In this document: positions 15,153 to 23,666 of the stretch, in pieces
How the letters are laid out: each line of letters starts with the position of its first letter
Position numbering within the stretch: the first letter of the stretch is position 1
Source: DATJLY01 sp963729295
Lineage (GTDB): Bacteria > Pseudomonadota > Alphaproteobacteria > ATCC43930 > CGMCC-115725
DNA: 64,000 bases
Assembly: GCA_963729295.1 (NCBI GenBank)
Contig: CAVSNJ010000028.1
Coordinates: 372,001 to 436,000, forward strand
Direction of reading: 5' to 3'
The notes under the pieces: model-generated
What the model saw: the letters and a program-made list of their open reading frames with translations, nothing else
Told to the model about the DNA's origin: nothing
Database searches by the model: none
Made by a program: the position numbers and the translations under genes

Positions 15153-16076
15153 ATGACGCCGCTTCTCGTCCTCGAGCAGATTCTCAACGGGCTGCAATTC
15201 GGCGTCATGCTGTTCCTGATGGCGGCCGGGCTGACGCTCGTCTTCGGCATCATGAACCTCATCAATTTCGCGCACGGCTCGATCTATATGATCGGCGCCT
15301 ATCTCTGCGCGTTTACGTTCGTCCACACCGGCTCCTACGCGCTCGCGGTCATGGCGGCGCTCGGCGGATCGCTCGTCATCGGCATCGCCATCGAGGTGAT
15401 CGTGTTCCGCCGGCTTTATGGGCGCGACCATCTCGACCAGGTTCTGGCGACGTTCGGCCTCATCCTGTTTTTCAACGAGATGGTGCGCATCATCTGGGGC
15501 GACACGGCGCTGTTCTTCGCGGTGCCGAGCTTTCTGGCCGGCCGCGTCACGATCTTCCCGGGCATGACCTATCCGCTCTACCGCCTCGCCATCATCGCGG
15601 TGGGATTGGTCGTGGCGCTTCTCCTTTATCTCCTGGTGATGAAGACGCGGCTCGGCATGCTGATCCGCGCCGGCGCCTCGAACCGCACGATGGTGGGCGC
15701 GCTCGGCATCGACATCGCGCTGCTCTTCACGCTGCTCTTCGGCCTGGGCGCGATGCTGGCGGCCTTGTCGGGGATTTTGGCGGGGCCGGTCTTTTCCGTC
15801 ACGGCAGGCATGGGCGACGGCATCCTCATCCTCGCCATCGTCGTCATCGTCATCGGCGGCATCGGCTCGATCCGCGGCGCCTTCGTCGCGGCGCTGCTGA
15901 TCGGGCTCGTCGATACGCTGGGCCGCGTCTTTTTGCGCCCGCTCCTTGCCACGGTCATGGCGCGGACGGCGGCCGACAATGCCGGGCCCGCGCTCGCTTC
16001 GATGGCGATCTACATCCTCATGGCCTTCGTCCTCTATTTCCGGCCGCAGGGGCTCTTCCCGCCGCGGGGGCGATAG
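15153..16076 (+). CDS. livH: Branched-chain amino acid-type ABC permease (LivH)
   Basis: 307 residues and about eight hydrophobic helices; family signature near the N-terminus (Q-F-G-V-M-L-F-L-M-A-A-G-L-T-L-V-F-G-I-M) and N-F-A-H-G-S. It is the first of two inner-membrane permease subunits of a HAAT-type importer. These systems import branched-chain amino acids, amides, and often aromatic or dicarboxylic acids in soil bacteria. It is followed by livM with a 2-base gap. A solute-binding protein (LivK) and the second ATPase (LivF) are missing from this cluster, so the transporter must recruit them from elsewhere or differs in subunits. Confidence 0.92.
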   Translation: MTPLLVLEQILNGLQFGVMLFLMAAGLTLVFGIMNLINFAHGSIYMIGAYLCAFTFVHTGSYALAVMAALGGSLVIGIAIEVIVFRRLYGRDHLDQVLATFGLILFFNEMVRIIWGDTALFFAVPSFLAGRVTIFPGMTYPLYRLAIIAVGLVVALLLYLLVMKTRLGMLIRAGASNRTMVGALGIDIALLFTLLFGLGAMLAALSGILAGPVFSVTAGMGDGILILAIVVIVIGGIGSIRGAFVAALLIGLVDTLGRVFLRPLLATVMARTAADNAGPALASMAIYILMAFVLYFRPQGLFPPRGR

Positions 16077-16078
16077 CG

Positions 16079-17026
16079 ATGCGGATTGACGCGAGACGCG
16101 GCACGATCGCGGCGGGGTTCGCCGCACTCGCCATCGTGCCGCTCATCGCTTATGCCGCGGATCAGCCGTTCTATCTCGACCTCTTCACCCGCGTCATGGT
16201 GTTCGCGATCGCAGCCTTGAGCCTCGATCTCATCCTCGGCTATGGCGGGCTCGTCAGCTTCGGCCATGCCGCATATCTCGGCCTCGGCTCCTATTCGGTC
16301 GGCATCCTCGACCATTACGGCATCACCAACGGCCTCGTGCAGTTCGGCACGGCGATCGGCGTGTCGTCGCTCGCCGCGTTCTTCATTGGCGCCATATCGC
16401 TGCGGACGAGCGGCCTGTCTTTCGTGATGATTACGCTCGCCTTCGCGCAGATGCTCTATTTTCTCTTCATCAGCCTCAACGTCTTTGGCGGCGACGACGG
16501 CATGAGCATCGACAGCCACAGCGGCTTCGGACCCATCGACCTCTCGAATCCGACCATCCTTTATTATTTCGTTCTGGCCGTGCTCGGACTGTTCTTCGCC
16601 ATCGCGGCGCGGCTGGTCGAATCGCGCTTCGGCATGGTACTGAGGGGCGCCAAGTCGAACGCGCGGCGCATGGTCGCGGTTGGATTTCCGGTCTACCGCT
16701 ATCGCCTCGCCGCCTTCGTCATCTCGGCGGCGATGTGCGGCGTCGCCGGCGCGCTGCTTGCGAACCAGCTTCTCTTCGTCTCGCCCAACATCATGCATTG
16801 GGCGCGTTCGGGCGAGATCATCATCATGGTGATCCTGGGCGGCATCGGCACGCTCGTCGGCGCGGTGATGGGCGCGGCGCTCTATGTCATCCTCGAGCAC
16901 GAGCTTTCGGCATTGACTCCGCATTGGCTCGTGATCCTGGGGCCGCTCCTCATTCTCGTCGTGCTGTTCGCCAAACGCGGTGTCGCCGGTTTCCTGGTAC
17001 GCGAGCGCGAGAGCGCCCGTGGCTGA
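16079..17026 (+). CDS. livM: Branched-chain amino acid-type ABC permease (LivM)
   Basis: 315 residues, about nine membrane helices. The LivM signature L-S-L-D-L-I-L-G-Y-G-G-L-V-S-F-G-H-A-A occurs at about residues 45-65 (typical N/D-L-x-x-G-x-x-G-L-x-S-x-G-H), and the C-terminal region has the coupling segment with A-R-S-G-E and the G-G-I-G-T-L motif. It forms the permease heterodimer with LivH. The stop overlaps the livG GTG start by 8 bases, indicating translational coupling. Confidence 0.92.
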   Translation: MRIDARRGTIAAGFAALAIVPLIAYAADQPFYLDLFTRVMVFAIAALSLDLILGYGGLVSFGHAAYLGLGSYSVGILDHYGITNGLVQFGTAIGVSSLAAFFIGAISLRTSGLSFVMITLAFAQMLYFLFISLNVFGGDDGMSIDSHSGFGPIDLSNPTILYYFVLAVLGLFFAIAARLVESRFGMVLRGAKSNARRMVAVGFPVYRYRLAAFVISAAMCGVAGALLANQLLFVSPNIMHWARSGEIIIMVILGGIGTLVGAVMGAALYVILEHELSALTPHWLVILGPLLILVVLFAKRGVAGFLVRERESARG

Positions 17027-17774
17027 GCCGCTCCTCGAAATCCAATCGCTGCACAAGCGTTTCGGCGGGCTCGTCGCGAGCGATCATCTGAGCCTTGCCG
17101 TGGCTGCGGGCGAAGTCCATGCGGTGATCGGCCCCAACGGCGCCGGCAAGACGACGCTCGTGGCGCAGCTCGCGGGCGAGCTCAGGCCCGATGGCGGCAC
17201 GATCCGCTTCGGCGGCGCCGACATCACCGATCTCCCGGCCTATCGCCGCTCGCTCTTGGGCCTCGCGCGCTCGTTTCAGATCACCAGCATCTTTCAGGAA
17301 TTTTCCGCGCTCGACAACGTGGCGCTCGCGGTCCAGGCGCATGCCGGCACGAGCTTTCGCTTCTGGCGCGCGGCGCGGCGCGATCCGGGTCTGCGCGATC
17401 CGGCGCACGCGATTCTCGATCAGGTGGGGCTCGCGTCCCGCGCCGATGTCCAGGCCTCGCATCTCGCGCATGGCGAAAAACGCGCGCTCGAGATCGCGAT
17501 GGCGCTCGCCACGAACCCGCGTCTGTTGCTGCTCGACGAGCCGACCGCCGGCATGGGACCCGAGGATTCGGCGCGCATGGTGCGCTTCCTCGCCGGCCTC
17601 AAGGGCAGCCTCACCATTCTTCTCATCGAGCACGACATGGACGCGGTGTTCGCGCTTGCCGACCGTATCACCGTGCTGGTCTATGGCCGCGCGATTGCGA
17701 CCGGCGCGCCGGCGGCAATTCGCGATAACGAGGACGTGCGCCGGGCCTATCTCGGCGCCGACGAAGCAACGTGA
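17019..17774 (+). CDS. livG: Branched-chain amino acid-type ABC ATPase (LivG)
   Basis: 251 residues from the GTG at 17019. Walker A is G-P-N-G-A-G-K-T-T-L (about residues 36-45), Walker B L-L-L-L-D-E-P-T-A-G-M. The ABC signature is degenerate (L-A-H-G-E-K-R instead of L-S-x-G-x-x-R), which is usual for LivG proteins. It provides ATP hydrolysis for LivHM. A partner LivF ATPase, which normally follows, is absent; the next gene is an unrelated DUF1275 membrane protein whose GTG overlaps this stop by 4 bases. Confidence 0.9.
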   Translation: MAEPLLEIQSLHKRFGGLVASDHLSLAVAAGEVHAVIGPNGAGKTTLVAQLAGELRPDGGTIRFGGADITDLPAYRRSLLGLARSFQITSIFQEFSALDNVALAVQAHAGTSFRFWRAARRDPGLRDPAHAILDQVGLASRADVQASHLAHGEKRALEIAMALATNPRLLLLDEPTAGMGPEDSARMVRFLAGLKGSLTILLIEHDMDAVFALADRITVLVYGRAIATGAPAAIRDNEDVRRAYLGADEAT

Positions 17775-18433
17775 GCGCGGGTCTTTCGCCGCGCGTCATG
17801 GCGCGGGGGGCCACGCTCTGCCTCGTCGCCGGCTATGTCGACGCGATCGGCTACACGATGCTCGGCGGCGTCTTCGCCGCCAACATGACCGGCAACACCG
17901 TTCTGCTCGCAATCGCCGCAAGCGAGGGCGACGCCAAGCGCGCGGCAGCCTATGCGACGACGCTCGCGGCGTTTCTCGCGGGCGCCACGCTCTCCGCGTT
18001 CTTGCGGCGCACGACGGGGCGGCCGGTCGCGGCGCTCCTGGCCGCAGCGGCGCTGCTTCTGGCGGCGGCGGTTGCGCATCTCCCGGCGCCGGCTTCGCTC
18101 GCGATCCTCGCGGTTGCGATGGGGCTTCAGGGCGCGGCGATCACGCGCTTCGGCGCGGCGGGGATGCAGACCGTGGTGGTGACGGCGACGATCATCCGGC
18201 TCGCCGACCACATCGCCGCAAGAGTGGCGCCGCAGCAGGACGATGCGCCCGGCGAAGCGGCGCGGCTCGACGCGCTCGCGTGGATCGCCTATGGCGTGGG
18301 CGCGGTGCTCGCGCTGCTTGCCGCGCGGGTGATGCACGTGCCGCTTTTCCTCGCCGCCGCCGCGCTCTTCGCGGTGGCGCTCGAGGTGGCGGCTTCTAGC
18401 GCGCCGCTACCGCCCGCTCGAAGCGGCACATGA
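17771..18433 (+). CDS. DUF1275 (YoaK-like) membrane protein
   Basis: 220 residues with six predicted membrane helices. The N-terminal block A-G-Y-V-D-A-I-G-Y followed by F-A-A-N-M-T-G-N-T-V is diagnostic for the DUF1275/YoaK family, whose function is not established. A second conserved block G-L-Q-G-A-A-I-T-R-F-G lies at about residue 117. The start overlaps livG by 4 bases (GTGA), so it is co-translated with the transporter genes, perhaps with an auxiliary membrane role. The last 38 bases overlap, tail to tail, with the minus-strand permease ending at 18396. Confidence 0.88.
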   Translation: MSAGLSPRVMARGATLCLVAGYVDAIGYTMLGGVFAANMTGNTVLLAIAASEGDAKRAAAYATTLAAFLAGATLSAFLRRTTGRPVAALLAAAALLLAAAVAHLPAPASLAILAVAMGLQGAAITRFGAAGMQTVVVTATIIRLADHIAARVAPQQDDAPGEAARLDALAWIAYGVGAVLALLAARVMHVPLFLAAAALFAVALEVAASSAPLPPARSGT

Positions 18434-20066
18434 GCCAAGCGATGAGGCTGAGCGCCGCGATCTCGAGCGAACCCAGCGCCGAGATCGCGCCGATGCTGCC
18501 GCCGTCCTGCCACAGCGTGAGGCTCAAGGTCGCGAGCACACCGGTCGCGGGGCCGACGAGAAAGACCGAGGCCGCGAGCTCGCGCACCGTCAGCATGAAG
18601 ACATAGAGGAACGACGCGATCAGCACCGGCGCCAGAAGCGGCAACAGCACGCGGCGGAACATCACGAGCGTGCCCGCGCCGCACGATTCGGCCGCTTCCT
18701 CGAGCTCACGGTGGATCTGCGCGAGGCCGCTTGCCGCAAAGCGCATGCCGTAGGGCAGGTGCAGGGTGACGTAGGCGACGAGCAGGATCCAGAGCGTGTC
18801 GTAGATCGGAATCGGCAGCACAAGATAGGCGAAGAGGATGGATGCTCCGACGATCACGCTCGGAATCGCGATCGGCGCGAACACCAGGACGTCGATCAGA
18901 AGAGCCGCGCGCGGCGTGCCGCGCCGGGCGATCCACGCCATGACGAAGGTCAGCGTAACGACAAGGCTCGCCGCCAGGACGCCGAGGACGAGGCTGTTGC
19001 CAGCGGCGGCCGCGAACACAGGATATGTCGCGATGTAGCGGTAGTTGACGAGCGATGCCGCGGCGATGCCGGCGATGGATGGCGGCGTCACGTTGCGGAA
19101 GAGCGATTGCCACAGCAGGGTCGCGAGCGGCAGGAGCACGACCGCGGCATAGACGAGCGCGACGGCGATCCCGACCGGCCAGCGCCACGCGCCGAGCCGC
19201 GCCGGCGCCGCGCGCTGCGACTTGCCGGTGACGATGGCGAAGGCTTCGGCGCCCAAGGTGGCGCGGCGATAGAAATATATCCCGGCGAGCGAGAGCGCGA
19301 GCAGCGTGAAGCTCAAGACCGCGGCGATGCCCGGCTCGGGCGGGACGGTGCCGGTCGCGTCCTGGATCTCTGTGGTGAAGACGTCGATATGCGCGGGAAG
19401 GCCGATGATGACCGGCACCTCGAACAATTCGATGCCGCGGAGGAACAGCAGGAGAAGCGTCGACAGCACCGCCGGGCGCAGCAGCGGCAGGCTCACGCGC
19501 AGCGTTGCGGCGAGCACGCCCGAGCCCGCCACGAACGCCGCCTCCTCCATGCGCCGGTCGAGCGCGCGGAACGCCGGGCCCATCAGGAGATACGCCAGCG
19601 GGAAATTGTGGCTCGCGAGCACGAACACCATGCCCGCCATCGAATAGACATTGAAGACCGCGCGGCCGAAAAGTGCGTTGAGCCAGCCGATGTTGGGGCT
19701 CAGCACGAGCGTCCACGCCATCGCCAAGAGCAGGCCCGGCACGGCGAAGGCGAGGATCGCCAGGGCATGCAGCAGCGGGCGGAGCCGCGCGTCGGTGCGC
19801 TCGACGACGAAGGCGCCGAGCGCGCCCAGGAGAAAACTCAGAACGCTCGAGCCGAGCGCGAAGACGAGCGAGTTCGCAAGGAGGCGCGGGATGTGCCGGC
19901 CGACATAGGCGTCGGCGAAATTGCCGAGCGTGAAGCCGCCCGCGCCGAATGACGTGCTCTCGGTAAATCCGACATAGACGAGCGCGGCGAGCGGCACGAA
20001 AACGAGCCACGCCACCAGCCCCGCACATAGCACGAGGACGACGCGCGCGGGCGCGAACGCCCTCAT
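18396..20066 (-). CDS. Fused two-domain ABC permease (FbpB/ThiP-like)
   Basis: 556 residues: two tandem BPD_transp_1 domains, about 12 membrane helices. Each half has its EAA coupling loop, E-E-A-A-F-V-A-G-S-G at about residue 155 and E-E-A-A-E-S-C-G-A-G at about 455. Fused permeases of this shape serve ferric-iron, thiamine, sulfonate-like or phosphonate importers. The upstream gene is an NMT1-like binding protein (gap 16 bases), giving a partial import system, but there is no ATPase gene adjacent. It may share the ATPase encoded at 27787-28566 in the same long minus-strand gene run; that is inference. Confidence 0.88.
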   Translation of the reverse strand: MRAFAPARVVLVLCAGLVAWLVFVPLAALVYVGFTESTSFGAGGFTLGNFADAYVGRHIPRLLANSLVFALGSSVLSFLLGALGAFVVERTDARLRPLLHALAILAFAVPGLLLAMAWTLVLSPNIGWLNALFGRAVFNVYSMAGMVFVLASHNFPLAYLLMGPAFRALDRRMEEAAFVAGSGVLAATLRVSLPLLRPAVLSTLLLLFLRGIELFEVPVIIGLPAHIDVFTTEIQDATGTVPPEPGIAAVLSFTLLALSLAGIYFYRRATLGAEAFAIVTGKSQRAAPARLGAWRWPVGIAVALVYAAVVLLPLATLLWQSLFRNVTPPSIAGIAAASLVNYRYIATYPVFAAAAGNSLVLGVLAASLVVTLTFVMAWIARRGTPRAALLIDVLVFAPIAIPSVIVGASILFAYLVLPIPIYDTLWILLVAYVTLHLPYGMRFAASGLAQIHRELEEAAESCGAGTLVMFRRVLLPLLAPVLIASFLYVFMLTVRELAASVFLVGPATGVLATLSLTLWQDGGSIGAISALGSLEIAALSLIAWLMCRFERAVAAR

Positions 20067-20082
20067 CGCGCGCGCGGCGATG

Positions 20083-21072
20083 TCACTTGCGCGATTGGCG
20101 GAGGTAGCTCGTATCGACATAGTCCGCGAGCGGATGCGCCGGGCGCGCCGCGGGCGCCGCATAATGCTGGCGCAGATCGAGCACGCGCTTGGCGCCGGCG
20201 CGGTCGAGCACGAGGTCGCGCGACAGGCCTTGATGGCGGTCGGCGAGCAGACTGTAGATACGCGGCAACTGCGCCTCGGGGACGTCGGGCATCTCCTGAT
20301 GCAGGAGGGCGATCGCCGCCGCTTTATGCGCGGGCGCGAGGAACCAGCGCGTCGATTCACGATAGGCTTTGATGAAGCCGACGAGCGTCGCCGCGTGATC
20401 CTTGGCCCAGCTCTGCCGCACGGCGCCCACCGTCGCATCGAAAGCGCCGAGCCGCCCGGCTACGGTCTCGAGCGCGACGAACCCCTTGTCCTCGGCCGCG
20501 AGATCGAACGGCACCGACAGCAGCGCGCCCTGCGCCTTGCCGTCGATGAGCGCTTGAAGCCGCGCGCCGCTGCTCCCGGCCGTGACATAGCTCACCGCAT
20601 CCTTGGCGACGCCGCCCTCGACCAGCAGCTCCTGCAACGCGAAGCTGAAGCCGGTGGTGAGCGCATCGACCGCCATCACCTTGCCCTTGAGCTCCGCGAC
20701 CGATTTCGTGCCAGGCGCCGCCACGAGCGTGAGGAAGCCGCTGTCGCCGCCCATCACCGCGACGAGATCGAGCGGGCCGCCGAGATCGGCCTCGCCATGC
20801 CCGTCGTGGTAAGCGACGACATTGTCGAGCGCGGTGATGAGCACCTGGTAACGCCCTTCGACCAGGCCCTTGAACTGATCGACCGAGCCTTTCGGATGCG
20901 ACAGCGCGACCTCGAGCCCGGCGGCGTGGAAGAAGCCCTGCTGCTGCCCGACCCGGGTGACGACGCCCGAGGAGCCGGCAAAGCTGTTGACGCCCAGCGC
21001 TTCGTCGGCGCGGACCTGCGCGTGCGCGAGCGCCACGGCCAGAAATGCCACAAGCAGAATTTGCGTCCTCAT
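20083..21072 (-). CDS. ABC transporter solute-binding protein (NMT1/TauA-like)
   Basis: 329 residues with a cleavable signal peptide (M-R-T-Q-I-L-L-V-A-F-L..., cleavage near A-R-A-D, residues 20-23). The mature protein has the NMT1/SsuA-type periplasmic layout: Q-Q-Q-G-F-F-H-A-A-G-L-E-V at the first lobe, a G-Q/Y-Q-V-L-I-T-A-L-D-N-V segment, and L-K-G-K-V-M-A-V-D near residue 128. Such proteins deliver nitrate, taurine, pyrimidine precursors or aromatic acids. Strong ribosome site GGGAGGGAGG. It pairs with the fused permease downstream; pairing an NMT1-type receptor with an iron-type permease is uncommon. Confidence 0.87.
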   Translation of the reverse strand: MRTQILLVAFLAVALAHAQVRADEALGVNSFAGSSGVVTRVGQQQGFFHAAGLEVALSHPKGSVDQFKGLVEGRYQVLITALDNVVAYHDGHGEADLGGPLDLVAVMGGDSGFLTLVAAPGTKSVAELKGKVMAVDALTTGFSFALQELLVEGGVAKDAVSYVTAGSSGARLQALIDGKAQGALLSVPFDLAAEDKGFVALETVAGRLGAFDATVGAVRQSWAKDHAATLVGFIKAYRESTRWFLAPAHKAAAIALLHQEMPDVPEAQLPRIYSLLADRHQGLSRDLVLDRAGAKRVLDLRQHYAAPAARPAHPLADYVDTSYLRQSRK

Positions 21073-21144
21073 GCCTCCCTCCCTCGTCTCGAATTTTTCC
21101 TTGCCCCGGCCAGCCTGCGGGCACGCACGGACCGGTGCGGCCGA

Positions 21145-22809
21145 TCAGCGCCCGATGCCGGCAGCGGGCGGCGGCGGGAAGCTGCCGTGCTTCTGGGTGA
21201 AGGGCCCGATCGCGCGCATGTCCACTTCGACGATCGACAGCCCCTTCTGCTGCACGGCGGCGGCAAAGGCGGGCGCGAAATCGCCGATCGCGCCGACGCG
21301 CCGGTGCGGGATGCCGAGGCTTTCGGCGACGCGCGCAAAATTCGGCGTCAGCAGATCGGCATAGCATTGCCGTCCGCCATACATGTTGTCCTGGATGTTG
21401 CGGATGACGCCGTAGCCGCCGTCGTTCATAAGGATGAGGGCGATGTCGGCGCCCGATTCCGCAGCGGTCGCAAGCTCGCCGAGATTGAGCACGAGGCCGC
21501 CATCGCCGACGAGCGCCACCGTCTTGCGCCCCTCGCCCGCGAGCGCCGCGCCCACTGCCATGGCGAGGCCCTGGCCGATGCCGCCGCCCATCGCATGGAC
21601 GGCCGAGCGCGGATTGCCGAGCGCCGGCGCGCGGTTTCCCCACGTACTGTTCGAGAGCGTGATGTCGCGCACCCAGAGCGCGTCCTTGGGCATCGAGCGC
21701 TCCAACGCCTCGATCATCGGAGCATAAGGCGCGATGCTGCGGCGCAAGCCGTCTTCCGCCGCGCGGCGCGCTTCGGCCACGTCCTTCGCGAATGCGGCAT
21801 CGGGCGCAAGGCGTCCTACGAGGCGCGCGGCGAGATCCTCGAGCACGAGCCGCGCGTCGCCGCGTACGAAGATTTCCGACGGATAGCCTCGCCCCGCGGC
21901 AGCGGGATCGACATCGACGCGCGCGCGGGCGGGCGGCAAACGGAGATTGTAGGTGCGCGTCTCGTTGCTGCGCAGGTGCGAGCCCGCGACGAGCATGAAA
22001 TCGACGGTATCGTAAAGCTGCTCGACCGGCGGCGAGGCACCGAAGGCGCCAAGGCTCATCGGATCGTCTTCCGGCAATATGCCGCGGCCGGCGGCGCTGG
22101 TGACGACGGCGATGCCCATCGCCGCGAGCGCTTCGACCGCGCGGCCCGCTTCGCGCGCGCCGCCGCCGAGCCACAGGATTGGCCGTCGCGCCGCGGCCAT
22201 CCTTGCCGCGAGCCTGTCGAGCGCCGCCGCATCGGGCGCGACCAAAGCCGGCGCCAGCGGCGCAAAGTGCCGCGGCATCGGGACCGGCGCGTTCTGCACG
22301 TCGATCGGGATCTCGATGCTGACGGGCCCCCGCGGCGCGGCGAGCGCCAAGGTCGCCGCTTCGTGCATCACGGCAGGCGCCACGGCCGGATCGACGATGC
22401 GGAACGCCGCCTTCGACACCGCGCGCAGCATGTCGAATTGCGCCCTCGCCTCGTGCAGGAAGCCGAAGCCGCGGTCAAGGAACGGCTTGTCGACCTGGCC
22501 GGTGAAATGGAGGAGCGGCGTGCCGGCGGTCGCCGCCTCGACGAGCGCGCCCGCGGCGTTGCCGGCGCCGGTGCCGGTGCTGGTGACGACGACGCCAAGC
22601 CCACCCGAGACGCGGGCCGACGCGTCCGCCATGTTGGTGGCGCCCGCCTCGCCGCGCGCCGGCACGAAGCGGATACGGCCGCGCCGGTGGATCGCGTCGA
22701 GGATCGGGATGTTGTGAACGCTGACGACGCCGAAGGCGAGGCGCACGCCGGCGCTCTCGAGGAAGGCGGCGATGACGTCGCCGAGCGTGGTCGAAGGCGC
22801 GGCGCTCAT
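21145..22809 (-). CDS. Thiamine-diphosphate-dependent enzyme (acetolactate synthase-like)
   Basis: 554 residues. PYR domain with the catalytic Glu54 (A-R-G-E-A-G-A-T-N-M-A), central domain with C-R/L-G-G-G-A-R-E-A type loop near residue 215, and PP domain with G-D-G-G-L-V-L-N-L-G-E-L then N-D-G-G-Y-G-V-I-R about 27 residues later (the canonical N-N is N-D here). The start ATG overlaps the hydrolase stop by 4 bases. Within this catabolic operon it most likely decarboxylates or cleaves a 2-oxo acid intermediate. It is clearly a different subtype from the enzyme at 13404, with only the general fold shared. Confidence 0.88.
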   Translation of the reverse strand: MSAAPSTTLGDVIAAFLESAGVRLAFGVVSVHNIPILDAIHRRGRIRFVPARGEAGATNMADASARVSGGLGVVVTSTGTGAGNAAGALVEAATAGTPLLHFTGQVDKPFLDRGFGFLHEARAQFDMLRAVSKAAFRIVDPAVAPAVMHEAATLALAAPRGPVSIEIPIDVQNAPVPMPRHFAPLAPALVAPDAAALDRLAARMAAARRPILWLGGGAREAGRAVEALAAMGIAVVTSAAGRGILPEDDPMSLGAFGASPPVEQLYDTVDFMLVAGSHLRSNETRTYNLRLPPARARVDVDPAAAGRGYPSEIFVRGDARLVLEDLAARLVGRLAPDAAFAKDVAEARRAAEDGLRRSIAPYAPMIEALERSMPKDALWVRDITLSNSTWGNRAPALGNPRSAVHAMGGGIGQGLAMAVGAALAGEGRKTVALVGDGGLVLNLGELATAAESGADIALILMNDGGYGVIRNIQDNMYGGRQCYADLLTPNFARVAESLGIPHRRVGAIGDFAPAFAAAVQQKGLSIVEVDMRAIGPFTQKHGSFPPPPAAGIGR

Positions 22810-23666
22810 GGCGCGTCGAGGAAGCTCAGAACCGCGTCGTCGAACGGGCCCGGCGCCTCGATGTAGCAGGAATGGCCGGGGCCGGGCAGCAGCGCGAAGC
22901 GCGCGCCCGGAATGGCGTCCGCAACTTTGCGGCAGAGCGGCTCGGGCGTGACCGTGTCGCTGCTGCCGACGAGGACGAGTGTCGGTACCGATATGCCGCG
23001 CGCCTCGACGAAGATGTCGCCGCGTCCGAGCATGCGCACCGCCTGGGCATAGCCGGCCGGCCGCATCTCGCGCATCACCGCCTGCACCAGCATGAGCGCG
23101 CGCTTCGGCGCCTGTGCCGACAGCACCTCGGGGCCGCGCTTTTCCGCAAGCCCCGCGGGGCCGAGCGCCGCCATGTTCTTGAGCCGGCCCTCGACGCGCT
23201 CGGCGCGCAATTCGAGCGTGGCGCTCGCATAGCCTGGCGTGGGCGAGGCGAGGATGAGTTTCTGGACGCGCGCAGTACCGGTGATGCGGCAGTAGGCGGC
23301 CGCGGGCAGTGCGCCCATCGAATGACCGAGAAGGAAAAACCGCTTCAGCCCGATCGCATCGAGGAAGCCGCCGAGCGCCCTTGCATAGGCTTCGGGCGAC
23401 GGATCTTCCTCGGGCAGCGGATCGGAGCCGCCATAGCCCGGTGCGTCCCACGCGATGACGCGCATGCCGCGCGACGGCAGCGACACGAATTGCGCGCCGA
23501 ACGATGCCGCGAGCGAGCTCACGCCGTGCAGCAGCACGATGACGCGTTCGTTGTCGTAGCCCGATTCGCGATACTGCATGACGCGCCCGCCGATGGTGAC
23601 GCGCTGCGGCGGCGGCGAACCCGTCTCGTAGCCGAGCAGGTCCATTTCCATCGCGGAGCTAGCCAC
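22806..23666 (-). CDS. Alpha/beta-fold hydrolase
   Basis: 286 residues from the GTG at 23666 (8-base overlap with the cupin stop); ATG starts at 23651 and 23645 are alternatives. Oxyanion-hole motif L-H-G-V-S-S-L-A at about residues 46-53, nucleophile elbow L-G-H-S-M-G at about 115-120, late Asp in V-G-S-S-D-T-V-T-P and catalytic His in G-P-G-H-S-C-Y. This is the complete Ser-Asp-His set of the meta-cleavage hydrolase and haloperoxidase-like group. In context with a Rieske oxygenase, cupin and FAH-family enzyme it probably hydrolyses an ester, lactone or C-C bond of a ring-cleavage product. Confidence 0.88.
   Translation of the reverse strand: MASSAMEMDLLGYETGSPPPQRVTIGGRVMQYRESGYDNERVIVLLHGVSSLAASFGAQFVSLPSRGMRVIAWDAPGYGGSDPLPEEDPSPEAYARALGGFLDAIGLKRFFLLGHSMGALPAAAYCRITGTARVQKLILASPTPGYASATLELRAERVEGRLKNMAALGPAGLAEKRGPEVLSAQAPKRALMLVQAVMREMRPAGYAQAVRMLGRGDIFVEARGISVPTLVLVGSSDTVTPEPLCRKVADAIPGARFALLPGPGHSCYIEAPGPFDDAVLSFLDAP

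Noticed and set aside
12453..16127. A 1224-codon open frame on the minus strand over the cyclase, ThDP enzyme and livH genes
   Set aside because: Composition is charged and repetitive (shadow of GC-rich codon positions), with no recognisable domain; the plus-strand genes carry intact catalytic motifs.
20080..22866. A 928-codon plus-strand frame opposite the receptor and ThDP enzyme genes
   Set aside because: No domain, Arg-rich antisense composition, no ribosome site at the start.
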